In this document: positions 1 through 9,203 of the stretch, one piece after another | Numbering within the stretch: position 1 is the first letter of the stretch | Layout: each line of letters starts with the position of its first letter | Source: Solimonas sp. | GTDB lineage: Bacteria; Pseudomonadota; Gammaproteobacteria; Nevskiales; Nevskiaceae | DNA: 64,000 bases | Reading direction: 5' to 3' | Assembly: GCA_030149365.1 (NCBI GenBank) | Contig: JASBRP010000031.1 | Coordinates: 62,001-126,000 of the forward strand | Translations under genes and position numbers: made by a program | The notes under the pieces: model-generated | Told to the model about the DNA's origin: nothing | What the model saw: only the letters and a program-made list of their open reading frames with translations | The model's database searches: none

Positions 1-536
1 CAGGCGCCACGGCACTGCAGCGTGATGGCATCCGCCCGCAGCCCCGGGTTGTCGCGCAGGAAGGCGTCCTTGAACTCCGCCTGCGAGAGCTGTAGCCCCT
101 CGCGCGGCGTGCTGCGGAAGCGGTCCGGCACCGAGATGCGGCGCCCGGCCCGCTCCAGCTGCAGGACATACTCCCCCGCCGCCAGGCCGCTGCAGCCGCC
201 CTGCTGCCGCCAGATCTTCTTGAGCCGGGCCTCGTTATGCACGACATCCAGCGCCCGCGGAAACAACTCGCGCGGCAGTGATTCGCGGTCGCAGGCCGGC
301 CCCTCGCCCGCGAAGCCCGGCGCCAGGCCGGACAACACGAAATAATTCTCCTGCAGGCACTGCATCTCCTTGATGCCCAGGTTGCGCTTGCAGAACTCCG
401 GCGACCACGAAAAGGAAATGGTCCAGCCGGTCACGGCGGCCGGCGCTGGGGCTATCGGCTGCGGGATCGGCTCCTGCGCCGAGGCCAGGCCCGCCACCAT
501 CAAGACTGCCGCACCCACCCAGTTCCGGATCTTCAC
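1..536 (-). CDS. RNase T2-fold secreted protein lacking catalytic histidines (3' partial)
   Basis: About 178 codons are readable before the window edge. The GTG start follows an AGGAG seven bases upstream. A signal peptide (MKIRNWVGAAVLMVAGLASA) precedes the mature protein. RNase T2 family landmarks are present: a WTISFSWSPEFCK strand near residue 40, then FVLSGLAPG, then IWRQQGGCSGLAAGEY. In active RNase T2 enzymes these segments read FVLHGLWP and HEWxKHGTC. Here the first catalytic His is Ser, and the second block has lost His, Glu, Lys and His while keeping the Trp, Gly and Cys. The fold is therefore supported and ribonuclease activity is unlikely; a binding or inhibitor role is possible but is inference. 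It lies 61 bp downstream of the KstD-like gene on the same strand. Confidence 0.75.
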   Translation of the reverse strand, partial: MKIRNWVGAAVLMVAGLASAQEPIPQPIAPAPAAVTGWTISFSWSPEFCKRNLGIKEMQCLQENYFVLSGLAPGFAGEGPACDRESLPRELFPRALDVVHNEARLKKIWRQQGGCSGLAAGEYVLQLERAGRRISVPDRFRSTPREGLQLSQAEFKDAFLRDNPGLRADAITLQCRGA

Positions 537-597
537 TCGTTCGCTCCTGCAGGAAGGGCAAGGATATCGCCCCTGGCTCCGACAAGCGCTCCGCTCT

Positions 598-2289
598 TCA
601 GTTTCCGGGTACCGCCTGCTCGGTGGCATGCCGCGCCGCGACATAGCCCCACACGAAGGAAGGGCCGACACTGCCGCCCGCCCCGGGGTAGTAGCGGCCC
701 ATCACCGAGGCCGTGGAAACGCCGGTGGCATACAGGCCCGGGATCACCGAGCCGTCCTCGCGCAGCACCCGCGCCTGCTCGTCGGTCACCACGCCGCCAT
801 AGGTCCCCACGTCCCCGGGATACACCGGCACCGCGTGGAACGGTGGCCGGTCGATGCGGCCCAGCGCCGAGCAGGGCCGCTGCAGCTCGTCACCCAGCCA
901 GCGGTCGTAGGCCCGCTCGCCGCGCTGGAAATCCTCGTCGCGGTTGCGGTCGACGAAGCCGTTGAAGCGCTCCACCGTCGCGCGCAGCGCCGCCGGCTCC
1001 ATCCCCAGCAGGCCGGCCAGTTCCTCGAGTGTGTCCGCCCGCTTCAGGTAGCCCTGCTCGTACCACGCCGCCGGCTTGCGGCTGCCGGGCATGGTGCCGG
1101 CGAGCATGTACTTGGCCAGGTACTGGCTGTCGAACACCGCCCAGCTCGGCACCGCCGGCGCGGTCCGGTTCCGCTCCAGCATGGCCTTGGCATAGGCCAT
1201 GTAGGAACCGCCCTCGTTCATGTAGCGCGAGCCGCCCTGGTCCACCAGGATGCAGTGCGGTGCCGCCGTCATCGACTGCGCCGTCGGCTTGATCTCGCTG
1301 TCCTCGGTGCCGGGCGGGATCGTGATCTGGTTGCCGACGCGCTCGTCCATCTGTGCCACCGCGGCACCGTGTCGCATCATTTCCTCGATCATCTCGCCGG
1401 TGTCGCAAGGCGCCGCCAGGCTCCATCGGACCGAGGTACCCGGCAGCCAGCGGTCGCGCATCGCCTGGTTGCGCGCGAAGCCACCGGCATTCACGAGCAC
1501 GCCGAGCCGCGCCCCCACCCGCCAGGGCTTGCCGTCCTTCACCGTGCGCACGCCGGTGACGGCGCCGCTCTCAACGATCAGCCCGCTCACCGGCGATTCG
1601 GTGCGGATATCCGTACCGGCGCGCAACGCCGCCTGAAGCATGCGCCCCTGCAGCGCCGCGCCGCCCGCCACCCAGCGCTTGCCCGTGAGCCGCGCCAGGA
1701 TCGCGCGGAACACCAGCTTCAGCAGCAGCCCCTTCACCCGCCAGGAGCGCTTCATCGCCGGCAGCTCCAGCATCTCCTCCAGCGAGGCCGGCAGCGGGAT
1801 CTGCACGAAACTGGGCCGCAGCTTCGGCGCCCAGTCGCCAAGTTCCTTGAGGTTGAACAGCTCTGCCACGACGGTACGGCCCGGCACCGAACCACCCGGC
1901 AACTCGTCGTAGTAGTCCGGCCACTCCTTCACGCGATTCAGCCGCACGCCCTGCCCCAGCAGGAATTCGATCATGCGTGGCGCCTCGCGCAGGTAGCGGG
2001 CACGCCGCGCCGGCGTCGAGCCGGGCGTATCGCGCTGCTGGCCCATCAGGGATTCGAGGTACCGCGAGGCCTGCTCGAAGCTGTCCGGCACGCCGTCGCG
2101 CTTCATGAAGGGATTGTCCGGCAGCCACATCACGCCGCCGGAGCGCGCCGTGGTGCCGCCGACAAGATCTGTCTTCTCCAGGATCAGCACGCCGTGGCCC
2201 GCCGCCCGCAGCACCAGCGCCGCGCACATCGAGCCACCGCCGCTGCCGACGACGACGAAATCCGCGACCTCGTCGAAGGACGCCGACAC
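598..2289 (-). CDS. FAD-dependent oxidoreductase, 3-ketosteroid delta1-dehydrogenase-like
   Basis: A 563-residue flavoprotein of the fumarate reductase/KstD family (FAD_binding_2). The N-terminal dinucleotide motif GSGGGS lies at residues 15-20 with the ribose-binding Glu at 38, followed by GGTTARSGGVMWLP. The C-terminal YYPGAGGSVGPSF segment resembles the KstD substrate and FAD loop. The GTG start is chosen because it lies four bases after the stop of the upstream gene; the open frame continues 30 codons further but only within that gene. The family introduces a 1,2 double bond beside a ketone in steroid-like rings; the actual substrate cannot be read from sequence. It is the fifth gene of a leftward operon. 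Confidence 0.88.
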   Translation of the reverse strand: MSASFDEVADFVVVGSGGGSMCAALVLRAAGHGVLILEKTDLVGGTTARSGGVMWLPDNPFMKRDGVPDSFEQASRYLESLMGQQRDTPGSTPARRARYLREAPRMIEFLLGQGVRLNRVKEWPDYYDELPGGSVPGRTVVAELFNLKELGDWAPKLRPSFVQIPLPASLEEMLELPAMKRSWRVKGLLLKLVFRAILARLTGKRWVAGGAALQGRMLQAALRAGTDIRTESPVSGLIVESGAVTGVRTVKDGKPWRVGARLGVLVNAGGFARNQAMRDRWLPGTSVRWSLAAPCDTGEMIEEMMRHGAAVAQMDERVGNQITIPPGTEDSEIKPTAQSMTAAPHCILVDQGGSRYMNEGGSYMAYAKAMLERNRTAPAVPSWAVFDSQYLAKYMLAGTMPGSRKPAAWYEQGYLKRADTLEELAGLLGMEPAALRATVERFNGFVDRNRDEDFQRGERAYDRWLGDELQRPCSALGRIDRPPFHAVPVYPGDVGTYGGVVTDEQARVLREDGSVIPGLYATGVSTASVMGRYYPGAGGSVGPSFVWGYVAARHATEQAVPGN

Positions 2290-2293
2290 CGGC

Positions 2294-3337
2294 TCAGGCG
2301 CCCAGGTCGGCGACGATCTGCGGCAGGTCCACGGTAGTGCGGATGCCGGGCGCCGCGGCGCAGACATAGGCCACGGCATTGACGGCGCGGTGCGCGGTCA
2401 GGCCGGGAGAAACCCGCGGCCATTGCTCCGGCGTCACCGGGAAGCGGATCGCGACGTCCAGCGGCACGTCGCCTTCCAGCTCGACATGCCAGCCATCGCC
2501 GCGCAGCTCCCAGTCGGCGTCGATGTCGGTGCCGCAGTACCAGGTGGCCTTGAAGCTCATCAGCGGCTTGCCGCGATGGATGCCGGTAACCGTCGCCCGC
2601 TGCGCCGCCACCGTGCCGGCCGGGACCAGGCCGGCGGCGATGCGCGTGTCATGCCGGGCCAGGGCCACGTCGCCCGTGGCCTCGACGCTGTCGAAGCTCA
2701 GGCCCATGGCCTCCGCCACCAGTTGCAGCGAGGGCGCAAAGGACTGGCGCAGGTGATGCGCACGCCCGGCGTCGCGCCGCGGGTCCGGCGCCTGGCCGAA
2801 GCCCATGACCTGGAACAGCAGTTCGGGGGAATTGCGCGGCGCCAGGTTGGCGAACTCGTTGATGCGCAGCAGGTCCAGGCGCCGCTGCAGCGAGCCCAGC
2901 ACCAGCGGCAGGGCCTCGGTGATGAAGCCCGGGCTGCTGCCGGTGGCGTGGATCGAGCTGTTGCCCTTGACGCAGGCGTCCTCCACGCGGGCCCGCGTGG
3001 CCGGGTCCAGGCTCGCGGGATTGTTGAACTCGGTGCGCGTGGTGACGATGTTGATGCCGGCCGCCAGCAGGCGGCAGATGTCGTCGAAGTTGGCGCCCTG
3101 CTGCATGTAGAGCACGCAGTCCGGCTTCAGCGCCACGATATCCTCGATGCTGCGCGTGGCCTTCACGCCGATCGGCGCCAGCCCGCAGAGCTCGCCGGCA
3201 TCGCGGCCAGCCTTGGCCTCGGAATGAACGTGCAGTCCCACCAGCTGCAGGCGCGGATGCTCGATCACGCAGCGCAACGAGCGCGTGCCGACATTGCCGG
3301 TGGCCCATTGCACCACGCGCCAGTATCGCTCGCTCAT
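2294..3337 (-). CDS. DapB-like NAD(P)-binding reductase
   Basis: A 347-residue protein with an N-terminal Rossmann motif (WATGNVGTRSLR) and the overall look of the dihydrodipicolinate reductase N-domain family often found in steroid, terpenoid and aromatic gene clusters of actinobacteria and sphingomonads. It is much longer than true DapB (about 270 aa), and the C-terminal half does not resemble DapB. A lysine biosynthetic role is unlikely because all neighbours are catabolic. It sits 12 bp after the acyl-CoA ligase and 4 bp before the KstD-like gene, so the three are probably co-translated. The reaction is unknown; reduction of a ketone, enone or imine is a reasonable guess. Confidence 0.8.
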   Translation of the reverse strand: MSERYWRVVQWATGNVGTRSLRCVIEHPRLQLVGLHVHSEAKAGRDAGELCGLAPIGVKATRSIEDIVALKPDCVLYMQQGANFDDICRLLAAGINIVTTRTEFNNPASLDPATRARVEDACVKGNSSIHATGSSPGFITEALPLVLGSLQRRLDLLRINEFANLAPRNSPELLFQVMGFGQAPDPRRDAGRAHHLRQSFAPSLQLVAEAMGLSFDSVEATGDVALARHDTRIAAGLVPAGTVAAQRATVTGIHRGKPLMSFKATWYCGTDIDADWELRGDGWHVELEGDVPLDVAIRFPVTPEQWPRVSPGLTAHRAVNAVAYVCAAAPGIRTTVDLPQIVADLGA

Positions 3338-3349
3338 CGTGTTCTCCGT

Positions 3350-5011
3350 TCAGCCAGCCAGGCGCTGCGCCGCCAGGGCGCGCAGGTCCGCGGTCTTGAT
3401 CTTGTTGGACGCCGTCACCGCCAGGTCCGACTCCTGCAGCAGCAGTACGCGGCGCGGCAGCTTGTAGCTGGACAGATGCTTGGCGGCGTAGGAGCGCACA
3501 GCGGCCTCATCCAGCCTGGCGCCTTCCTCCGGCACCACGCAGGCCACCACGATCTCGCCCAAAGTGTCGTGCGGCACGCCGACCGTGGCCACGATCTTGA
3601 TGCCCGGGCACTGCTGCAGCACCGCATTGATCTCCAGCGGCGAGACGTTGGCACCGCCGGTCTTGATGATGTCGTTGATGCGCCCCTGCCAGTGCAGCCG
3701 GCCCTGTTCGTCGATGAAGCCGCCGTCGCCCGTACGGAAGAAGCCCTCCTCGTCGAAGGTGTCCTCCGACGCCACGCGCAGGTAGCCCAGCATCAGCGTC
3801 GGCCCCTTCACCGCGATCTCGCCCGCCTGGCCCAACGGCAGCACGGTCCCCGCGATCGGGTCGACAATGCGCACGGTGTTGCCAGGCAACGCATAGCCGT
3901 GGTTGCCGTTGGCGATTTCCGGCGCGGTGCCGCTGGGGTGCACCGTGCTGAGCGTGAAGGTCTCGGTGTTGCCGTAGGAGGACATCGGCTCCTGCCAGTC
4001 GCAGCTCACCGTGGGATGCGCGCGCAGCGGCGAACTGTCGCCGACATAGCGCAGCGTGCCCAGGTCCACCTGCTGGTAGGCCGGGTCCTCCACCAGCTTG
4101 GCCCACTGGTGCGGCCAGGCGATCGGCAGGGTCACGCGCTCGGCCTGCATCAGGCGCAGCGCCTCGCCGGGGTTGAAGGCGCTCTGCAGCACCATGCAGC
4201 CGCCGGCCGAGAAGGTGGTGCCCAGCGCCATGGCGAAGTTGCCCGACCAGAACAGGCCGTTGGCGGCCCAGCTGCGCACGTCCGGATCGACGTTATAGAT
4301 GCGGCTCCAGCGCCAGGACTGGATCGCCGCGGCGCGATGCGTGTGCATGATCGCCTTGGGCTTGGCAGTGGAGCCCGAGGAGAAGAACACCAGGCCACGG
4401 TCGGTCGGCGCGATCTCCTTGCCGATGGCCTCCAGCAGTTCCGCGGAAGCCAGTGGCCCCTTCAGCAGATCGTTCCAGTTCTCGAAGGCGCCCTTGGGCG
4501 TCTCGCCGATGCAGATCGCGCGACGCAGGAACGGCAGGCGCGGCGACTGCATCTCGCCCTGGGCGGCCGCCAGGTCCGGGCAGATCTCGACCAGCTCCGC
4601 GGCGAAGTCACGGCCCAGGATCGAGCGCTCGAAGATCAGCACCGAGACGTCGGCCACGCGCAGCGCGTACTCCAGCTCCGGCCCCTTAGCGAAGGTGCTC
4701 AGGGCCACGCAGGTGGCGCCGGACAGCGCGATGCCGAACATGCCGGTGATCCACTCCGGCCGGTTGGTCACCAGCAGGCCCACGCGCGTCTCGCGCGTCA
4801 CGCCGCGCGCCAGCAGGGCGCGCGCCACGGTGTTGGCTTCTTCCCAGACCTGGGCGTAGGTCTTGCGGACCACGCTGCCGTCCGGCAGGTGATAGACCAG
4901 CGCCTCCTTCGAGGCATTGGCGGAGGACACTTCACGCAGGAAGCCACCCAGCGTCAGGTTGCCGAGGGCTTCCTCGGCCAGCGGCTTGCCGCGGATCACG
5001 GAATCAGTCAC
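3350..5011 (-). CDS. Acyl-CoA synthetase (AMP-forming)
   Basis: A 553-residue ANL-family adenylating enzyme. The P-loop reads [17 protein letters not shown], the A5 region has SSYGNTETF, and the C-terminal hinge and lysine region contains [27 protein letters not shown]. These are the expected motifs for CoA ligation of a carboxylic acid. The closest relatives by appearance are feruloyl/cyclohexanecarboxylate-type ligases rather than long-chain FadD. The start overlaps the preceding CMD gene by four bases (ATGA), so translation is coupled. The neighbours suggest it activates a ring-containing acid at the entrance of the pathway. A second ligase lies divergently at 6557-8176. Confidence 0.92.
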   Translation of the reverse strand: MTDSVIRGKPLAEEALGNLTLGGFLREVSSANASKEALVYHLPDGSVVRKTYAQVWEEANTVARALLARGVTRETRVGLLVTNRPEWITGMFGIALSGATCVALSTFAKGPELEYALRVADVSVLIFERSILGRDFAAELVEICPDLAAAQGEMQSPRLPFLRRAICIGETPKGAFENWNDLLKGPLASAELLEAIGKEIAPTDRGLVFFSSGSTAKPKAIMHTHRAAAIQSWRWSRIYNVDPDVRSWAANGLFWSGNFAMALGTTFSAGGCMVLQSAFNPGEALRLMQAERVTLPIAWPHQWAKLVEDPAYQQVDLGTLRYVGDSSPLRAHPTVSCDWQEPMSSYGNTETFTLSTVHPSGTAPEIANGNHGYALPGNTVRIVDPIAGTVLPLGQAGEIAVKGPTLMLGYLRVASEDTFDEEGFFRTGDGGFIDEQGRLHWQGRINDIIKTGGANVSPLEINAVLQQCPGIKIVATVGVPHDTLGEIVVACVVPEEGARLDEAAVRSYAAKHLSSYKLPRRVLLLQESDLAVTASNKIKTADLRALAAQRLAG

Positions 5012-5637
5012 TTGCTCTCTCCTGCAAACATGCGGGCGCGCAACTCGGGGCTCATCGGCTCCGTTCCCGGCTCGTACTGGACGCCCAGGCTCTTGAACAG
5101 CATCGCGGCGATCTCGTAGCAGCCCACGGCGTAGATCAGGTCGATCATCTGCTCCTGGCTGAAGTGCGCCGACAGGCGCTCCCAGGTGGGCTGGGCGATG
5201 CAGGCATCGGCATGCAGCTCATCCACCGCGCGCAGGAGCTCGGCATCCACCGGGTCCCAGCCCGGGGCATCGGGGCCGGACTGCAGGCGCTCGATCTCGG
5301 CCTCGGTGAGGCCGGCGCGCAGGCCCAGCACCACGTGCTGCGTGAACTCGTACTCCGAGCGGCGCAGCCAGCTGATGCGCAGGATCAACAGCTCGCGGAT
5401 GCGCTTGGACAGGCTGCTCGCCGCGGCCACGTGGTTGTTGAAGGTCAGGAAGGCCTTGGTCGCGGCCGGGTGGCGCAGCATGGCGCCGACGCCGTTCATG
5501 CCGCGCTGGTCGCTGCCGCGCGTCCAGGCCGCCTGCAGGAAATCGCGCACCGCGGGAAAGGCATCGACGGCTTCCTTGGCCGCATCGTCCCAGTCCGGCG
5601 GCAGCAGCGGCGCCACGCGTTCGGTGATCGGCTTCAT
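5008..5637 (-). CDS. Carboxymuconolactone decarboxylase/AhpD-like protein
   Basis: A 209-residue all-helical protein of the carboxymuconolactone decarboxylase superfamily. The helix [24 protein letters not shown] matches the family's conserved segment, in which an acidic residue and a His line the pocket; no CxxC redox pair is present, so peroxidase activity like AhpD is unlikely. It begins one base after the SDR stop and overlaps the ligase start by four bases. In aromatic degradation such proteins isomerise or decarboxylate lactones, but many cluster-borne copies have unknown roles. The function here is inferred only from context. Confidence 0.85.
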   Translation of the reverse strand: MKPITERVAPLLPPDWDDAAKEAVDAFPAVRDFLQAAWTRGSDQRGMNGVGAMLRHPAATKAFLTFNNHVAAASSLSKRIRELLILRISWLRRSEYEFTQHVVLGLRAGLTEAEIERLQSGPDAPGWDPVDAELLRAVDELHADACIAQPTWERLSAHFSQEQMIDLIYAVGCYEIAAMLFKSLGVQYEPGTEPMSPELRARMFAGESK

Positions 5638-5638
5638 G

Positions 5639-6412
5639 CTAGCGGGCCTTCCATTCGGAAGTCAGTGCGAAGTCCGACAGGTATTTCGTGGAACTCCAGC
5701 CGCCGTCGACGATGATGGTCTGGCCGTTGATGAAGCTGCCGCCCGGCGAGCACAGGAAGGCGATGGTGCTGGCCACGTCCTCGACGCTGCCCAGGCGCGT
5801 GTGCGGCGTCATCTCCACGTTCATGCGCCGGAAGCGCTCGTCCTGCAGTCGGCCTTCGGTCATCGGCGTCACCGTGACGCCCGGCGCCACGGCGTTGCAG
5901 CGCACGCCGGAGGCGCCGTACTGGCAGGCGATGTGCTGGGTCAGGCCGGTCAGGCCGGCCTTGGCCGCCGAGTAGGCGCCGCCGCGCAGGCCGCCGACGT
6001 GGGCGAAGGTGGAGGTGACGTTGATGATCGCCGCGTCCTGCTTCATGTGCACGATGGCCTCGCGCGCCATGCGGAACGGCGAGCGCAGCATCAGGCCCAG
6101 GAAGTGGTCCAGGGTCTGGTCGTCGGTCTCGTGCAGCGGCTTGGGGCTGCCGACGCCAGCGTTGTTGACCAGGAAGTCGATGCGGCCCCAGCGCGACAGC
6201 GCCAGGTCCACCACCTGCTTCGGCGCCGCATCCAGCGTCAGGTCCACCGCCAGCGTGGCGACGCGCGCCGGATCGCCGATGGTCTTGGCCAGTTCGCCGA
6301 GGCGCTGCTCGTCGCGGCCGACGCCCAGCACCGCCATGCCCATCCCCGCCAGCTTGACCGCGGTGCCGAACCCGATACCGCTGCTCGCACCCGTAACGAT
6401 CGCTACCTGCAT
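5639..6412 (-). CDS. Short-chain dehydrogenase/reductase
   Basis: A 257-residue classical SDR. It shows TGASSGIG at residues 7-14, NNAG in the middle, YSAAK as the catalytic Tyr-Lys pair and a typical C-terminal IIVDGGW. It probably oxidises or reduces a hydroxyl/keto group on a ring substrate using NAD(P). It is the first gene of the leftward operon 6412 to 598, and the 144-bp gap to the divergent ligase at 6557 must hold the promoters of both directions. Classical SDRs are too versatile to give a substrate. Confidence 0.92.
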   Translation of the reverse strand: MQVAIVTGASSGIGFGTAVKLAGMGMAVLGVGRDEQRLGELAKTIGDPARVATLAVDLTLDAAPKQVVDLALSRWGRIDFLVNNAGVGSPKPLHETDDQTLDHFLGLMLRSPFRMAREAIVHMKQDAAIINVTSTFAHVGGLRGGAYSAAKAGLTGLTQHIACQYGASGVRCNAVAPGVTVTPMTEGRLQDERFRRMNVEMTPHTRLGSVEDVASTIAFLCSPGGSFINGQTIIVDGGWSSTKYLSDFALTSEWKAR

Positions 6413-6475
6413 AAAGCCTCACGATGGAAGATGGCCCGAATCTAGACAGTAACCCAGCCCTCGTATTGACTTCCT

Positions 6476-6490
6476 GCGACAGCCTGTCGC
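6476..6490. promoter_or_regulatory. 15-bp palindrome between divergent catabolic operons
   Basis: GCGACAG-C-CTGTCGC is a perfect inverted repeat with a one-base centre. It lies in the only gap between the two divergent operons, six bases downstream of a TTGAC on the plus strand (6466-6470). The position and symmetry suit a dimeric repressor or activator controlling both operons. No regulator has been shown to bind it; the nearby AraC protein is a candidate but usually binds direct repeats. Confidence 0.4.
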
Positions 6491-6556
6491 GCGGCATCAA
6501 GACCCTGCGCGCCTGGACCAGTAGGGTGCAGGCTTCCGAAACCAGGGCCTTGTCCA

Positions 6557-8176
6557 ATGTCGAGTCAGCCGAACCGCAAGCAGGTATCCGGACGCTGGAT
6601 CCGCTGGGACGAAACGCGCGCCCAGGCTGCCTATGCCGAGGGACGCTGGGTACGCACGACGCTGGCTGACGCACTTCAGCAAGCGGCGCAGCGCACGCCG
6701 CAACGCGTGCTGCTGGTCGACGGTGAACGGCGCATCGATTGCCTGACGCTGCAGACCCAGGCCATGGCCCTGGCCCAGGCGCTGCTCGCGCGGACAAGTC
6801 CCGGCAGCGTGGTGTCGTTCATGCTGCCGAACTGGCACGAGGCCGCCGTCATCTACCTGGGCGCGACGCTGGCCGGCATGGCGGTCAACCCGATCCTGCC
6901 GTCGCTGCGCGACCGCGAGCTGCAGTTCATCCTGAAGGACGTGGACAGCCGCCTGGTGTTCATCCCGGCCCGCTTCCGCCAGCAGGACTACGTGGCCATG
7001 CTCGGCCGCGTGGTCGCACAGATCGACAACCCGCCCGAGGTGGTGGTGCTGCGCGGCGATGCCGGTGCCCACACCGCCTACGATGCCCTGCTGAAGCACC
7101 CGGGCCAGGCAGCGCTGCCGGCGCAAGAGGCCGATGCCGTGCGCATGGTGCTGTACACCTCCGGCACCACCGGCCGCCCCAAGGGCGTGCTGCACACGCA
7201 CAACACGCTGCATGCCCTGGTCTCGCAGCTCGGCGAGCACTGGCACATCGCCCCCGGCGACAAGTTCCTGGTGCCCTCGCCCATCGGCCACATCGGCGGT
7301 TCGATCTACGTCTTCGAGGCGCCGCTGCTGCTGGGCAGCACCGCCGTGCTGATGGAACGCTGGGACGCCGACGAAGCCGTGCAGTTGATGCAGGCCGAGG
7401 GCTGCACCCACATGGCCGGCGCCACGCCCTTCCTGGAGCAGTTGCTGGCCGCGGCCCGGCGCGCGGATACGCGGTTGCCGCGGCTCAAGGTCTTCATCTG
7501 CGGCGGCGCCTCGGTGCCGCCCTCACTGATCCGCCAGGCCTCGGAGTATTTCGAGCAGGCCCTCGTCACGCGCGTCTACGGTTCCACCGAGGTTCCGGTG
7601 ACCACGGTGGGTGCAACCCGCCCCGGCGAGACCGATGCCGCCGCCGACACCGACGGGCGACGCGGCTACGCCGAGCTCAAGCTGGTCAACCACGGCTCGG
7701 CACCCGCCGGCGAGGGCGAGGTGCATGCGCGCGGCCCGCAGATGCTGGTGGGCTACCTGCATGCGGAGGACGAGGACAGCGCCTTCGACGCCGAGGGCTA
7801 CTTCCGCACCGGCGATCTCGCGCGCCTGGCGGACGATACCTGGCTGGTGGTCACCGGCCGCGCCAAGGACATCATCATCCGCAACGGCGAGAACATCTCC
7901 CCGAAGGAAGTCGAGGACCTGCTGGTGCGCCACCCGCAGATCGCCGAGATCGCCATCGTCGGCCTGCCGGACGCACGCACCGGCGAACGCGCCTGCGCGG
8001 TGATCGTGCCCCGCCGCCCGCCCGGGCCGGATGTCGCCAGCCTGCGCGATTTCCTCAAGGAGCTGGGCGTGGCCTCGTTCAAGGCGCCCGAGCAGGTGGT
8101 CCTCTGGGAATCGCTGCCCAAGAACGACGCTGGCAAGGTGCTGAAGCACCAGATACGGGCCAGCCTCAAAGACTGA
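6557..8176 (+). CDS. Acyl-CoA synthetase (AMP-forming), alicyclic-acid ligase-like
   Basis: A 539-residue ANL ligase. The P-loop is complete (LYTSGTTGRPKGVLHTH), followed by YGSTEVPVTT and the C-terminal TGDLARLADDTWLVVTGRAKDIIIRNGENISP with the catalytic Lys near PKNDAGKVLKH. The subfamily resembles cyclohexanecarboxylate-CoA and short-chain ligases. It begins the rightward operon and is divergent from the SDR-led one. An AraC regulator follows 120 bp downstream. Having one ligase on each side of the divergent promoter suggests either two substrates or two steps, for example uptake activation and reactivation after side-chain cleavage; this is inference. Confidence 0.92.
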   Translation: MSSQPNRKQVSGRWIRWDETRAQAAYAEGRWVRTTLADALQQAAQRTPQRVLLVDGERRIDCLTLQTQAMALAQALLARTSPGSVVSFMLPNWHEAAVIYLGATLAGMAVNPILPSLRDRELQFILKDVDSRLVFIPARFRQQDYVAMLGRVVAQIDNPPEVVVLRGDAGAHTAYDALLKHPGQAALPAQEADAVRMVLYTSGTTGRPKGVLHTHNTLHALVSQLGEHWHIAPGDKFLVPSPIGHIGGSIYVFEAPLLLGSTAVLMERWDADEAVQLMQAEGCTHMAGATPFLEQLLAAARRADTRLPRLKVFICGGASVPPSLIRQASEYFEQALVTRVYGSTEVPVTTVGATRPGETDAAADTDGRRGYAELKLVNHGSAPAGEGEVHARGPQMLVGYLHAEDEDSAFDAEGYFRTGDLARLADDTWLVVTGRAKDIIIRNGENISPKEVEDLLVRHPQIAEIAIVGLPDARTGERACAVIVPRRPPGPDVASLRDFLKELGVASFKAPEQVVLWESLPKNDAGKVLKHQIRASLKD

Positions 8177-8178
8177 AT

Positions 8179-8215
8179 CGGCAGGACTTTTTGCCCTGAG
8201 GGGCAATCCCTGCCG
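8179..8215 (+). terminator. Branched hairpin after the ligase gene
   Basis: Outer arms CGGCAGG and CCTGCCG enclose an inner stem TTGCCC-TGAG-GGGCAA. It begins three bases after the ligase stop. No T-tract follows, so a factor-independent terminator is uncertain; it may protect the mRNA 3' end or attenuate transcription before the AraC gene. A second short inverted repeat (GGCGCC twice) follows at 8215-8232. Confidence 0.4.
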
Positions 8216-8248
8216 GCGCCTTTACAGGCGCCCTCCCCTGCGACAAAA

Positions 8249-8264
8249 TCAACACCAGTGTTGA
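8249..8264. promoter_or_regulatory. Palindromic operator candidate upstream of the AraC gene
   Basis: TCAACAC-CA-GTGTTGA is a perfect 7-bp inverted repeat with a two-base centre. It ends 32 bp before the ATG of the AraC-type regulator and abuts an AT-rich TTGAATAATAACG stretch that could serve as a -10 region. Autoregulation or control by a TetR/GntR-type protein is plausible but unproven. Confidence 0.4.
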
Positions 8265-8296
8265 ATAATAACGTGCAGGCCACGAGGAGAACGCGC

Positions 8297-9181
8297 ATGG
8301 GTTCGGCCGATCTGCCGACGAGCTTCCGCTTTGCCGCTGACCTGTCTGCAGCGGCAATACCGGCCGCCGTACCAGCTGCATGGGCGGCGCTCGGCCCGCT
8401 GGGCGAGGCCATCCGCCATGCGCCCAGCCTGCGCGAGGCGCTGCGCTGCCTGGCCGATCACATCCAGGCCTGGAACGGCGAGCTGCGGCTCTGCCTGGAA
8501 ACGCTGCCGGACGATGGCCGCGCCTTCCTGATGCTGCAGGCCCCGGCCCAGCAGGGCCAGGACACGGAGCAGGCGCTGGCCCTGCTGCGGCAGGTCATCG
8601 GCAGCATCAGCAACGGCCAGGTCCGGAGTAGTGGCGCCTGGCTGGCGCACGAGCCGCTGGCGACGCCGGTCGCCTACCGCGCCCAGTTCGGCAGCGCGCC
8701 GCGCTTCGGCCAGGCCGTCAGCGGCCTGTTCCTCGACGGGCAGGACCTGGACCAGCCGCTGCCGGGCAGCGATGCCGGGCGCTACGAAACCGCCGTGCGC
8801 TTGCTGGCGCAGCAGTTCCCTGCCCTGCCGCGCCGCATGAGCCCGCGCGTGCGCCTGATCGTCGCCCACCTGCTGGCCGCCGGTGCCTGCACGCATGACC
8901 GCGTCGCCGCCAGTCTGGGCCTGCATCCGCGCACGCTGCAGCGTCGCCTGCGCGAGGAAGGCGGGTCCTTCGAGACCATCAAGGACCAGGTGCGGCGCGA
9001 CGTGGCGCTGCGCCACCTGGGCCTCTCCAATGTTTCGCTGGTACAGATGACCGAAATCCTCGGCTACTCGGAGACCTCGGTGCTGACGCGCAGCTGCCAG
9101 CGCTGGTTCTCCGCCTCGCCGCGCCAGTTGCGCAAGCACCAGCACCGCGGCCTGGCTGAAGCCTCGTCCTGCGCGACCTGA
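8297..9181 (+). CDS. AraC-family transcriptional regulator
   Basis: A 294-residue regulator. The N-terminal two thirds (about residues 25-190) fit the arabinose-binding-like domain of OruR/ArgR-type AraC proteins, and the C-terminal part is an HTH_18 DNA-binding domain with RVAASLGLHPRTLQRRLREEG and the second helix EILGYSETSVLTRSCQRWF. The ATG at 8297 is preferred over one 39 bases upstream because GAGGAG lies seven bases before it and the palindrome at 8249 would otherwise overlap the coding region. It probably responds to the pathway substrate or its CoA ester and controls the divergent operons; that is inference from position. Confidence 0.85.
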   Translation: MGSADLPTSFRFAADLSAAAIPAAVPAAWAALGPLGEAIRHAPSLREALRCLADHIQAWNGELRLCLETLPDDGRAFLMLQAPAQQGQDTEQALALLRQVIGSISNGQVRSSGAWLAHEPLATPVAYRAQFGSAPRFGQAVSGLFLDGQDLDQPLPGSDAGRYETAVRLLAQQFPALPRRMSPRVRLIVAHLLAAGACTHDRVAASLGLHPRTLQRRLREEGGSFETIKDQVRRDVALRHLGLSNVSLVQMTEILGYSETSVLTRSCQRWFSASPRQLRKHQHRGLAEASSCAT

Positions 9182-9203
9182 TTCCAACCTTTTCGGAGTT
9201 CCC

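Noticed and set aside
2105..5119. 1004-codon open frame on the plus strand
   Set aside because: It is antisense to the ligase and DapB-like genes, is rich in Arg, His, Gln and Ala as expected from reversed high-GC codons, and shows no family motif.
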